From Chloroflexota bacterium (GTDB lineage: Bacteria > Chloroflexota > Anaerolineae > Promineifilales > Promineifilaceae), in the NCBI GenBank assembly GCA_020353135.1, contig CP070688.1, forward strand, positions 679,293 to 689,872: 10,580 bases of DNA, given 5' to 3'. Shown here in pieces: positions 1-8,000 of this stretch (positions are counted from its first letter, which is position 1; every line of letters begins with the position of its first letter). The position numbers and the translations under genes were made by a program. Under the pieces are notes generated by a model. The model was not told the origin of the DNA and did not search any database. It saw only the letters and a list, made by a program, of their open reading frames with translations.

Positions 1-648
1 ATCTTGAACGTAGCGCTGAATATATTCGGGCAAAGGAGCTCCTCCAAGATAGGTATCAGGTTCCGGATCGCCAACGGCTTGCATGATCGGAACCACGCAG
101 GCCCATACGGGCAAATCTAGATCCGCCTCATCGTCCATTGGCGGCCCCTGCCTTATCTTGGCCGAAGCCAATTCGATTGGGATGGTGACCACGGAGGTGG
201 CCTTCAATTCGACCGCCGTCGGCGGGCGGGCGTCGGCCCAGCGACCGGGCATGATGCGTTCGGTGAAGCGTTCCAGGGCGGCCGATTTCTCTTCCTCTGA
301 GGCGATTTTCTTGCCCCGGCCGAAAAGAACTACCGAGCGATAATTCAGCGAATGACTGAATACTGACCGGGCCAGTACCAGTCCGTCCACCAGGGTGAAT
401 GCTAGACTGAGTTCCTGGCCAGACTCGATGTGGCGCATGAGACGGCTGGAACTCGCTCCGTGCAGCAGAATCGATTCTTCGTCTCGGGCATGAAGCGTCG
501 GAATGACGAAAGGTTGGCCATCCTGCACGAACGCCACGTGACAAACCAGGGCTTCGTCGATTATCTGAAAGATGCGAAGGTTATCATAGGCGCCCCGCTC
601 CGGGTGGCGTATTATACGGTTCTTCCTTGTTCGCTGGAACTCTGACAT
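1..648 (-). CDS. FMN-binding split-barrel protein, pyridoxamine 5'-phosphate oxidase/NimA-like (3' end off window)
   Basis: I translated this minus-strand frame by hand. It stays open for 216 codons and leaves the window without a stop. The family (COG3467-like, PNPOx-type flavin proteins) binds FMN or a related flavin cofactor and is usually a cytosolic reductase of unknown substrate; NimA members reduce nitroimidazoles. Visible signatures are an N-terminal segment 'HPERGAYDNL', a first barrel strand 'HVAFVQDGQPFVIPT' (residues 37-51), 'ILLHGASSSRLMRH' (60-73), 'LSLAFTLVDGLVLARS' and 'NYRSVVLFGRG' in the middle, and a C-terminal 'WADARPPTAVELKATSVV'. Family members are about 210-225 residues, so the stop codon is probably only a few codons beyond the edge. 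I chose the ATG at 648 because AAAGGA (662-657) lies 8 nt upstream. The in-frame ATG at 657 overlaps that site and has no room for its own. The gene is transcribed away from the stalk protein at 868. The substrate cannot be told from sequence. Confidence 0.88.
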   Translation of the reverse strand, partial: MSEFQRTRKNRIIRHPERGAYDNLRIFQIIDEALVCHVAFVQDGQPFVIPTLHARDEESILLHGASSSRLMRHIESGQELSLAFTLVDGLVLARSVFSHSLNYRSVVLFGRGKKIASEEEKSAALERFTERIMPGRWADARPPTAVELKATSVVTIPIELASAKIRQGPPMDDEADLDLPVWACVVPIMQAVGDPEPDTYLGGAPLPEYIQRYVQD

Positions 649-656
649 GACGGACA

Positions 657-663
657 TCCTTTC
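657..663 (-). promoter_or_regulatory. ribosome binding site that decides the start at 648
   Basis: On the minus strand GAAAGGA ends 8 nt before the ATG at 648. It overlaps the alternative in-frame ATG at 657, which favours the downstream start. Confidence 0.6.
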
Positions 664-711
664 ACGGTTTCACTGTGCTCTTGCTTATCCCAACGACGAC
701 AATGCGCGGCA

Positions 712-742
712 ATTATATCCTGGTCGCGAGGAAGGCGCCGAA
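712..742 (-). promoter_or_regulatory. possible sigma-70-type promoter for the flavin protein
   Basis: A perfect TATAAT reads on the minus strand at 717-712, about 64 nt upstream of the chosen start. The best -35 candidate, TTCGGC at 742-737, is weak and the spacer is long (19 nt). The -10 match is direct; promoter function is inferred. Confidence 0.3.
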
Positions 743-778
743 TGGCGGCTCACGACGTGGCTCGAAAATTGGCTGAGC

Positions 779-806
779 TTGCGCCGTGGTGCTGATAGGA
801 TAATAT
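779..806 (+). promoter_or_regulatory. weak promoter candidate for the 868 gene
   Basis: TTGCGC (779-784), a 16-nt spacer and TAATAT (801-806) are the best sigma-70-like pair in the divergent gap ahead of the stalk protein. Both boxes are poor matches. The start at 868 itself is supported by AAGAGG at 851-856. Confidence 0.2.
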
Positions 807-867
807 CACTGCCACGAATGTCGCGACTGGCTTGCCGTCAACTCGCGTATAAGAGGAACTACTAATT

Positions 868-1632
868 ATGAATAGGACATTGACCATTGTTGTCGTCGGC
901 CTTGCCGGGCTAATGATTTTGCTACTGGCCGTCGTCTTTATATTGGTTCTACAGGATGTCTTGTCGCCAACGGCCGAGGAAGAGCCGACCCTGGCTCCAA
1001 CTTTGGCCGTCGAGGCAACTGCCGGGACAGAGAGCACGGAATTGCCGCCGCCGGTTGCCGAAGTGCCAGCGACATTCACTCCGCCGCCGACGAGCACTCC
1101 TACCAACACGCCCGAAGCTTCACCAACGCCAATGGCCACATCTACGCCATTGCCGACCAATACGCTACCGCCGCCCACGCCCACCAACACGCCGGTGCCA
1201 GTTGTCCTGCCGACCAACACGCCGGTACCGGTTCCGCCGACCGATACGCCTGTGCCGCAACCGCCGAGCGCTCGTGGCTTGACGGCTACGGCATTCAACA
1301 TCCAGCCTCGCTCGAACTACTCGGTTGGCGGGCTGATCTGGTTCGACTTCAACATCGTCAACAACACAGGCGCGGATGTGCCTTATAACCGGCTTGGGGT
1401 GATGCCGCGCAAAGACGGCGGCGACCGGGGCGATTGGTTCCAGCAAAGTTACGGCGGCCCGAACGCACGCATTCGGCCAGGCGGTCTAAATCACGAAGAC
1501 AATATCAAGATACCCGAGGCCGGCAATTATACGTTGCGGCTGATGATTTGTTTCGACGGTTACGACGCTTGCAACAGCGGCGGCGGCACTTGGGTGACTT
1601 TGTCTCCGGAGATTCCGGTTACGATCAATTAG
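868..1632 (+). CDS. membrane-anchored extracellular protein with Thr/Pro-rich stalk and C-terminal beta-type domain
   Basis: The protein has 254 residues and no assignable function. Residues 5-29 form one hydrophobic segment preceded by a single Arg, with no lipobox, so it is best read as an uncleaved signal anchor with the rest outside the cell. Residues 36-133 are a low-complexity stalk with about 30 Pro and 23 Thr and recurring PTNTP(VP) units; such stalks are common in Chloroflexota surface proteins. Residues 136-254 form a compact domain with alternating hydrophobic strands ('GGLIWFDFNIVNNTG', 'AGNYTLRLMICFDG', 'WVTLSPEIPVTIN') that looks like an immunoglobulin-like or CARDB-like beta sandwich. 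Cys228 and Cys235 lie close together there and could form a disulfide. The start has AAGAGG 11 nt upstream. The next gene begins 28 bp after the stop on the same strand, suggesting co-transcription with a membrane glycosyltransferase for which the Thr-rich stalk would be a plausible acceptor (inference). Confidence 0.82.
   Translation: MNRTLTIVVVGLAGLMILLLAVVFILVLQDVLSPTAEEEPTLAPTLAVEATAGTESTELPPPVAEVPATFTPPPTSTPTNTPEASPTPMATSTPLPTNTLPPPTPTNTPVPVVLPTNTPVPVPPTDTPVPQPPSARGLTATAFNIQPRSNYSVGGLIWFDFNIVNNTGADVPYNRLGVMPRKDGGDRGDWFQQSYGGPNARIRPGGLNHEDNIKIPEAGNYTLRLMICFDGYDACNSGGGTWVTLSPEIPVTIN
1153..1257 (+). repeat. in-frame degenerate repeat encoding PTNTPVP-type units
   Basis: Within the stalk, related units start at residues 96 (PTNTLPP), 105 (PTNTPVP), 115 (PTNTPVP) and 124 (PTDTPVP); an earlier PTNTP lies at 78-82. 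The two perfect peptide copies, at 1180-1200 and 1210-1230, are nearly identical in DNA (core accaacacgccggt). This points to slippage or short tandem duplication. Confidence 0.75.
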
Positions 1633-1660
1633 CCGGCGGCCCGAAATGACGCCGTGAGCA

Positions 1661-3931
1661 ATGGGGCGCACCGCGTATCGATCATTGGCGATTAGCGTCG
1701 CCGCGCTGCTGGTCTTCTTCACCCTGGCCCTGCAAGCTGTGCTGGCCAAGACCCCGACGGCCGACGAGGGCATGCATCTCTTGAGGGGTCAAGTCCTGCG
1801 CCAGAGTGACGAACTGGATTTACAGGGCCAGCACACACCCCTCAGTCACTGGCTGATCGGCACATTCCTCTTCGGCGAATCCACCACGCCGCCAGTGACG
1901 GATCTGCCTTCCTGGTCAACTCTGTCGCCACAGAAGCTGGTGCAAGAGTTTCTCTGGTCGGGCAACGTTGATGTGGGCCGCCTGCTATTCCTGGGCCGGC
2001 TGCCCATTCTGTTCGCCGCTCTGCTGTTGGGCGCGTTGATAAGCCGCTGGGCCGGCATCCTGGCCGGTTTTTCGGGCCAGATCATCGCCTTGACATTGTA
2101 CGCCTTCGCCCCGAACCTGCTGGCTTCAGCATCCCTGGCTACTACCGATCTGGTGGCCACGGCCGGCTACTTCAGTGCGGTCTTCGGAGTCTGGTACTAT
2201 TGGCGACGGCCGTCGGCCGCTCGCTGGTTGCTGGCCGGCCTTACCCTGGGATTGGCTGTCAGCTCAAAGCTATCGGGCTTGCTAGTCTTGCCGGTCACTC
2301 TGATATTGTGTTACGGCGAGTCCCGGCCCGGAACATGGTGGCGGCCCGGCCTCAAATGGCTCACCTGGTTACCTGTAGCGGGCCTTGTTCTGTGGGCTGT
2401 CTACGGTTTTGAAGTTGGTCAGGTCGCCGGATTACCGATTCCCTTGCCGGCGCCTACCTTTCTGTCTAACTTCGTCGAGGTGCAAGCGCATATAGAACGG
2501 GGCCATTACGCGTTTTTGCTGGGCCAGCGCTCCAACGAGGGCTGGTGGGGCTACTTCGGCCTGGCCTACCTGCTGAAAACTCCGGTCGTCACTTTGGCCC
2601 TTCTGATTGTCGCCGTGATCTATATCACCTGGCAACGCCTGTGGCGACGGACCTTGACTCTCTGGCTGCCAGCCGGCGCGCTTTTTTTGGCAGCTTCGGC
2701 CAGCCGGCTCAATATAGGCTATCGTCACATCTTGCCCGTAGCGCCATTCATGTGGCTGTTCATCGCCATGAGCGGCCCGATGTGGCGACGGCGACGCGTC
2801 GGCCAATGGGCCTTGGTCATCCTGCTTATCTTCTATGCCCTGGGTGCGTTGCGCCAGACGCCACACTTCCTGGCCTATTTCAACGAATTGATAGGCGGTT
2901 CGGGCCAGGGATATCGTTACCTGGGCGATTCGAATATCGATTGGGGCCAGGATCTGGGCCTGCTGGCCGATTACGCCCAGGAATACGAAGCTGGCGCGCT
3001 ATATATCAGCTACTTCGGGCCAAGCGATCCGGCCTACTATGGTCTGGACGCAGCGCCGCTGTTTGACGAGGCGGGAACAGCTACCGGCTTCGCGCCGGCC
3101 AATCCGGCGCCCGGCCGGTATGCGATCAGCGTTAACCATCTACAAGGCGCTACGCCCAAGGAGCCTGACTTGTTCGATTGGTTCCGCGACCTGGAGCCAA
3201 TGGATCACCTCGGCTATTCCATCTTGATCTATGAAGTCCAGGAACAGCGAGAGGGCGCATGGATCGCTCACTGCCTGGATCCCGTACCGCTCCTGGATGA
3301 GTCGATGGCCGAGTCATACGTCGACCGGGCAAACATGCGCCATGTCCACTTCGATTGCCGCCAAGCCTGGGTGCTGCCGGCCGGCGATAAGGCCGGCTGG
3401 TATATCGTGCCGCTCGATCATGACCCCAGGACGATAAACCCGGCGCTCCATGAGAATCTGGCCCTTGTATTCGAGAATGCAGCGGACGGTTACAAGGTAT
3501 ATCATTGGTCCGGCTCCTCGGCCGATGTCGAACTGATGGGCGATCTGGCTGGAAGATTCACGCTATCGAGCGGCGCTCCAGTCACATTGCCGGTCAGCGT
3601 CGATGGACTGGCCCAACTGGTTGGGGGCTTCGCAAACGGCCCTGTCTGGGCTTCGATCTGGCGAGCGGAAGGCGCGACCGAGGCACCCGTTTCGGCGCTG
3701 ATGCATCTATATCCGGAGCAACCGCCGGCAGAGGGATCCGCATCTCTGGTGGGCGACGGGCTGGGTTTCGTCGCCGCTCGCTGGCAGCCGGGCGACCTGA
3801 TCGTCCAGTATCATGATTTTGGGATGGCTGAAGGCGAATTCCTGGAGACGGGTCTGTATGATTTCACGACCGGCGAGCGATTTCCGGTTTTAGCCGAGGA
3901 ACAAGATACGGCAATTCGCATCTTCCCCTAA
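1661..3931 (+). CDS. GT39-type membrane glycosyltransferase (phospholipid carrier-dependent, PMT/ArnT-like)
   Basis: This 756-residue GT-C fold protein is predicted to move a sugar from a lipid-phosphate carrier to an acceptor on the outer face of the membrane. Residues 7-29 form the first helix, followed by 'TADEGMH' (33-39); Asp35-Glu36 sit where GT39 enzymes carry the catalytic acid/base pair. Further spans lie near 108-127, 134-152, 158-180, 187-217 (possibly two), 231-250, 297-322, 331-347, 355-372 and 380-396. Family signatures are 'TTDLVAT' (161-167), 'GYRHILP' (353-359), 'YFNELIGG' (406-413) and 'NIDWGQD' (425-431). Residues from about 430 on are soluble and probably outside, with Cys538 and Cys566 as a possible disulfide. 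The ATG at 1661 is the first possible start in frame, since a stop codon lies just upstream at 1655-1657. It has no clear Shine-Dalgarno, so translation may depend on the upstream gene, which ends 28 bp before. Acceptor and sugar are unknown; the Thr-rich neighbour is a candidate acceptor. Confidence 0.88.
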   Translation: MGRTAYRSLAISVAALLVFFTLALQAVLAKTPTADEGMHLLRGQVLRQSDELDLQGQHTPLSHWLIGTFLFGESTTPPVTDLPSWSTLSPQKLVQEFLWSGNVDVGRLLFLGRLPILFAALLLGALISRWAGILAGFSGQIIALTLYAFAPNLLASASLATTDLVATAGYFSAVFGVWYYWRRPSAARWLLAGLTLGLAVSSKLSGLLVLPVTLILCYGESRPGTWWRPGLKWLTWLPVAGLVLWAVYGFEVGQVAGLPIPLPAPTFLSNFVEVQAHIERGHYAFLLGQRSNEGWWGYFGLAYLLKTPVVTLALLIVAVIYITWQRLWRRTLTLWLPAGALFLAASASRLNIGYRHILPVAPFMWLFIAMSGPMWRRRRVGQWALVILLIFYALGALRQTPHFLAYFNELIGGSGQGYRYLGDSNIDWGQDLGLLADYAQEYEAGALYISYFGPSDPAYYGLDAAPLFDEAGTATGFAPANPAPGRYAISVNHLQGATPKEPDLFDWFRDLEPMDHLGYSILIYEVQEQREGAWIAHCLDPVPLLDESMAESYVDRANMRHVHFDCRQAWVLPAGDKAGWYIVPLDHDPRTINPALHENLALVFENAADGYKVYHWSGSSADVELMGDLAGRFTLSSGAPVTLPVSVDGLAQLVGGFANGPVWASIWRAEGATEAPVSALMHLYPEQPPAEGSASLVGDGLGFVAARWQPGDLIVQYHDFGMAEGEFLETGLYDFTTGERFPVLAEEQDTAIRIFP

Positions 3932-4018
3932 AGTCGCCCGCCGACGCTCAAATCGATCGAACCGCGGCGCAGCGCAACACCGAATGCTCGACCAGCCTCC
4001 GACGTCGCGAATGATTGA
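3932..4018. other. convergent gap without a recognisable terminator
   Basis: The 87 bp between the glycosyltransferase and the oppositely oriented map gene contain only a short CGACGTCG palindrome (4000-4007). I see no GC-rich stem followed by a T run on either strand. Confidence 0.5.
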
Positions 4019-4789
4019 CTAAGGTTTGGTCAAGATTTCGGTGCCGTGGTCAGTGATAGCCACTGTATGTTCAAATTGGGCTGAAAGAGAGCCATCCGAG
4101 GTGATAACCGTCCAACCGTCGTCGAGCAGTAGCCAATTGTGGGCGCCGGCGTTGATCATAGGCTCAATCGTGAAGACCATGCCCGGCCGGAGCTTCGGCC
4201 CTGGATCCGGCTGGCGAATGTGGGACACTGAGGGTGGTTCATGGAGTTGGCGACCAATCCCATGCCCGCCCCATTCTCGGACTACGGTCACGCCTTGAGT
4301 ATCGGCGTAGTCCTGGATGGCGGCGCCGATCTGATTCAGATGGGCGCCAGGTCGGGCAGCCTCGATACCCAATCGCAGGCACTCCTGCGTGATATCCATC
4401 AGACGTCTGGCTTCGCTGCTGATTTGCCCGATGGCAAAGGTAACGCAAGCATCGCCGCACCAGCCTTTGTAGCGCAGGCCGATGTCGATGCCGATGATAT
4501 CGCCATCCTTCAACAGGCGATCATTTGGGATGCCGTGGCAAATCTCTTGATTGACCGAAGCGCAAATCACACCTGGAAAAGGCGGGTGGCCGGCCGAACT
4601 GCCAGTGTAGCCCTTGTACAGTGGTTTAGCGCTGTGACGTTTCAGATAACGCTCAACCTCCTCATCGAGGTCGCTTAACCTGGCGCCGGGCTCAATGCTC
4701 TCCTCCAATATGGCAAAACACTCGGCCACCAGACGGCCGGCCTCACGCATTCTGGTGATTTCTTTCGGGCGTTTGAGCTTGATTCTCAT
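4019..4789 (-). CDS. map: methionine aminopeptidase, type I
   Basis: This cytosolic metalloprotease removes the initiator methionine from new proteins with small second residues. Counted from the in-frame TTG at 4795 (subtract 2 for the ATG start), all five metal ligands of the pita-bread fold are visible: Asp104 (IDIG), Asp115 (GDAC), His178 (GHGIGR), Glu211 (IEPM) and Glu242 (FEHT). The substrate-site histidines are His87 (CHGIP) and His185 (HEPP). At about 256 residues it is the usual length of a bacterial type Ia enzyme with no N-terminal extension. 'MRIKLKRPKEITRMREAG' is a normal amino end. I chose the ATG at 4789. AGGA at 4804-4801 is 11 nt upstream of it, or 5 nt upstream of the TTG at 4795, so the TTG remains possible. 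The gene stands alone, convergent to the glycosyltransferase and divergent from the kinase, not in the ribosomal secY-adk-map-infA cluster where map often lies. Confidence 0.95.
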   Translation of the reverse strand: MRIKLKRPKEITRMREAGRLVAECFAILEESIEPGARLSDLDEEVERYLKRHSAKPLYKGYTGSSAGHPPFPGVICASVNQEICHGIPNDRLLKDGDIIGIDIGLRYKGWCGDACVTFAIGQISSEARRLMDITQECLRLGIEAARPGAHLNQIGAAIQDYADTQGVTVVREWGGHGIGRQLHEPPSVSHIRQPDPGPKLRPGMVFTIEPMINAGAHNWLLLDDGWTVITSDGSLSAQFEHTVAITDHGTEILTKP

Positions 4790-4790
4790 G

Positions 4791-4823
4791 TACAATTGTA
4801 TCCTATGAGTTGCTGGCCAACTC
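4791..4823 (-). promoter_or_regulatory. candidate map promoter with palindromic -10
   Basis: Read on the minus strand, TACAAT (4800-4795) is a good -10 only 5 nt before the ATG at 4789, so transcription from it would start at or next to that ATG. It is part of a perfect 10-bp palindrome, TACAATTGTA (4791-4800). A TTGGCC (4820-4815) upstream is a possible -35, but its 14-nt spacer is short. Function is inferred. Confidence 0.35.
4807..4823. repeat. short perfect inverted repeat upstream of map
   Basis: GAGTTG (4807-4812), loop CTGGC and CAACTC (4818-4823) form a 6-bp stem. On the plus strand TTTTA follows. No plus-strand gene ends just before it, so an operator overlapping the map promoter is as likely as a small terminator. 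Confidence 0.4.
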
Positions 4824-4890
4824 TTTTAGTCAGGCAGGCCATCTGTTTTGTGGCTTCGATTGTACCTGCAAGCCCGGCAGATCGAAAATG

Positions 4891-4926
4891 CCCTGAGCGA
4901 TGGTCGAAGGACGCAGAGTGGCTCTG
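4891..4926. repeat. possible REP-like dispersed motif with small hairpin
   Basis: CCCTGAGC followed 5 nt later by TCGAAGGAC (4891-4912) resembles the widespread intergenic motif in which CCTGAGC and TCGAAGG flank a few bases. That resemblance is from memory, not from a search. CAGAG (4914-4918), TGG and CTCTG (4922-4926) form a tight 5-bp hairpin directly behind it. Only one copy is in the window, so repetition cannot be shown here. Confidence 0.3.
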
Positions 4927-5050
4927 AGCTTGGGTCAATTGCAGGCCGATAATCCGGACCTGCATGACATTCCTCGCGCTCAAAACTGCCTTTTATCACT
5001 GCCCAGTAGAGGCCGGATCGAGCAAACTAAGGGAAGATGGCCAGAGAGTC

Positions 5051-8000
5051 ATGAATAGTCGGCAAATTACGGCGCTTGTAGTTTCTATCTTGATCTTCGT
5101 GGTCTCTGCTTGCCAAACGGCAGCCGGCGAGCCCCCGCCATTTTCGCCTGAATTAATGGATGACCGCTCTGTCGGGGCCACCGATCTCCCTCCGCCGGCG
5201 CTGGCCGGAAACGCCAGATTCGACCATCTGAGCCTTGAACAAGGATTGTCGCAAAGCACCGTCACGGCCATGCTTCAGGATAGCCAGGGCTTCATGTGGT
5301 TTGGGACCCGCGACGGCCTGAATCGCTATGACGGCTACAGCTTCAAAGTCCTCAAGCATGACTCGGCCGATCCCGCAAGCCTGGCCGATAATGCTATCGC
5401 CAGCATCTTCGAGGATCGTTCTGGGACCCTCTGGATCGGTACGGAGGGTGGAGGCTTGGAACGCTTCGACCGGGACGCCGAAAGTTTCACCCATTACCGT
5501 AGTGATCCCGAAGACGCGACTAGCATCAGCAGCAACACGGTCACAGCGATAGTCGAGGATCCGGCTGGTACCCTGTGGGTCGGTACGGACAGTGGCTTAA
5601 ATCGTTTTGATCACCAAACGGAAACGTTCAGTTTCCATCCGAATGAATTTGATCCTCTCAACTTTCCATACGGCACGAACTACGTCACCGATTTTATTGC
5701 CGAGGATTCTGGCAGGTTGTGGATCGCGACATTGGGTGGTCTCCTGAGCTTCGAGGCCGAGGCGGCGTCATTTCGTTATCATCAACTCATGCCTTCGGAC
5801 AAGCGCATCATTCCTAATGGTCCGGGATGGCCGCCAATCAACTCTTTCTTCCAAGACGACGAGGGCCTGCTCTGGCTGGCTACAGATGACGATGGTTTGA
5901 TCGCTTACGAGCCAGGTACCGGTCGAACCGAGCACTATACAGAAGACATCAACGGCGCTAACAGTCTTAGCCACAATACGGTTCATGCTGTTTACCAGGA
6001 TCAAAGCGGCAAAATATGGGCCGGCACCCAGCTTGGGCTGGATCTGGTTGACCCTGATTCGCGAGAGGTCATTCGCTACCAGCATGATCCACTACGAACC
6101 GAAAGCCTGAGCGATAACGAAATCCGTTCCTTGTATGCCGACGAGTCCGGGGTGCTATGGATCGGCACACTAATTGGCGGGATAAATAAGCTGGATCCCT
6201 ATAAGACCAAGTTCCGACACGTACGTTCGACCGGGGACCCTGCGGACGGTCTGAGCCACCCGCAAGTTCTGGCTCTTTATCAAGATGATCAAGATTCTCT
6301 CTGGATAGGGACGGGCGATGGTCTCAACATGCTCGATCCTCAAACGGGCATGATGAGCCACTATATTCATGATCCTGACGATCCGTCAAGCCTGAGCAGC
6401 GATTATGTGACCAGCATCGTCCAGGATCAGTCGGGCGTTCTCTGGATCGGAACACACGGAGGCCTCAACCGGCTCAATCGGCCTGGGGGTAACTTCAGTC
6501 GTGTGCAGGCTGACCCGGCTGATTCCCATAGTCTGAGCAGCGATCTGATAAACGCCCTCTTCGAAGACCAAGCCGGCTACCTCTGGGTTGGGACGGATGG
6601 CGTTGGCCTCAGCAGGCGTGATCCGGCTAATGGTCGTTTTGATCACTATTCCTACGTGGAGGCTAACCGGCCGCCTGAAACGCTAGGACTCAATCACATA
6701 TTGAGTTTCCAAGAGGACGACAATAACTACCTCTGGATCGGCACCATGGGTGGGCTGATCAGATTTGATCAGGGTGAGCAGGCGCTGACTTATTACCGGC
6801 ATGAGCCGGGCGACGCGTCCAGCCTTGCCCATGATCTGGTCAATGACATTCACCTGGACCAGGGAGGCAGATTATGGCTGGCCACCGGCGGCGGCCTTGA
6901 TCGCTATGATCCGGCCGCCGATTCGTTTAGCCACATAACCGAAGAGGATGGTTTGCCCAACAACATGATCCTGGGCATTCTGGAGGATAGCTCAGGCCTG
7001 TTGTGGATTAGCAGCAACCATGGTCTCACGCGCTACGATCCTGACACGGGCGCTATGCGTAACTACGACACGAGTGATGGCTTGCAGTCGTTCGAATTCA
7101 ATCGCGGCGCTAGACTCAAAAACCGGCGAGGCGAGATGTTATTTGGCGGCGTCAATGGCTTCAACGTTTTCCAGCCTGAGGACATCCGTGACAACCCGTA
7201 CCGGCCGCCGCTGGTCGTGACCGATATGCGCATCCTCAACGAGTCCGTTCCGTTTGGTCCTGATTCGAATCTACAAAAACCGATCGAACAAACTGATCGG
7301 GTCAAGCTCTCGGGCCAGGACACTGTGTTCTCATTTGAGCTGGCGGCGTTACATTATGGCGCGCCCGACGATATCCAGTATGCCTACCTGATGGAAGGAT
7401 TCGACAAGACCTGGAACTTTCTCGGAAACCGACGTTACGCCACTTACACCAACTTGCCGCCGGGCAACTACACTTTCCGGGCCGTCGGCTCAAACAGCGA
7501 TGGTGTCTGGAACGAAGAGGGTCTCAGCCTCGAAGTGCTCGTGCCCAGGCCCTTCTGGCAGTCGTTGTGGTTCATCAGCCTGGTCTTTTTCGCCATCCTT
7601 GCCGCTGTCTATGGCGGCTTCAGACTTAGGTCGCGCAGTCTCGCCGCCCGAACTCATGAGCTAGAAGAACAGGTCGCCCGGCGGACCGTCGAAATAGAGC
7701 GCCGGCGCCAGATCGCCGAAGGTCTGCGCGAGATCCTGGTATTGCTCAATAGCCAGCGATCCCTGGAAGAAAGCTTGCACTATATCGTCGCCCAGGCAGC
7801 GAAATTGACCGATGCCGAAGATGCTGTCATATTCCGCCTGGGTACAGACACAAGTATGACCATCGTCGCCACCAATCCCGGGGGGCAGATTCGGTATAGG
7901 CCGGATGCAGAGTTATTGGCTATAACTGATGATTGGGCGGCGAAGAATATGTTTGCGGCCGAATTGCTCATCGTTCCGGATCTGGACGACTATTGGTCTA

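Noticed and set aside
128..544. Minus-strand open frame of 138 codons, Arg/Gly/Pro-rich
   Set aside because: It lies out of frame under the flavin protein on the same strand, whose own translation shows clear family motifs.
647..865. Plus-strand open frame of 72 codons filling the divergent gap
   Set aside because: It has no convincing ribosome binding site and no recognisable motif, and it begins inside the start region of the opposite gene.
956..1282. Plus-strand Arg/Pro-rich frame
   Set aside because: It is a shifted reading of the stalk repeat in the 868 gene.
750..1301. Minus-strand 183-codon frame with Gly/Val repeats (VGVGG-like)
   Set aside because: It is the reverse complement of the Thr/Pro codon repeats of the stalk. 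The repeat explains the open frame, and no start site supports it.
3932..4018. Possible bidirectional terminator between the convergent genes
   Set aside because: Only an 8-bp palindrome is present, with no extended stem and no T run.
4241..4678. Plus-strand 145-codon frame opposite map
   Set aside because: It is antisense to a methionine aminopeptidase with all ligands intact and has no family resemblance of its own.
4807..4828. GAGTTG/CAACTC followed by TTTTA as a plus-strand terminator
   Set aside because: No plus-strand gene ends upstream nearby. The T run is short, so I list it as a dyad only.
4964..5050. Longer kinase start at the ATG at 4964
   Set aside because: It would bury the lipoprotein signal peptide 29 residues inside the protein; the ATG at 5051 puts it at the terminus.
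5290..7170. Recurring DNA words (ctctggatcgg and similar) considered as a CRISPR or tandem array
   Set aside because: The words fall at a coding period of about 141-144 bp and encode the LWIGT blade motif, so they are protein repeats.
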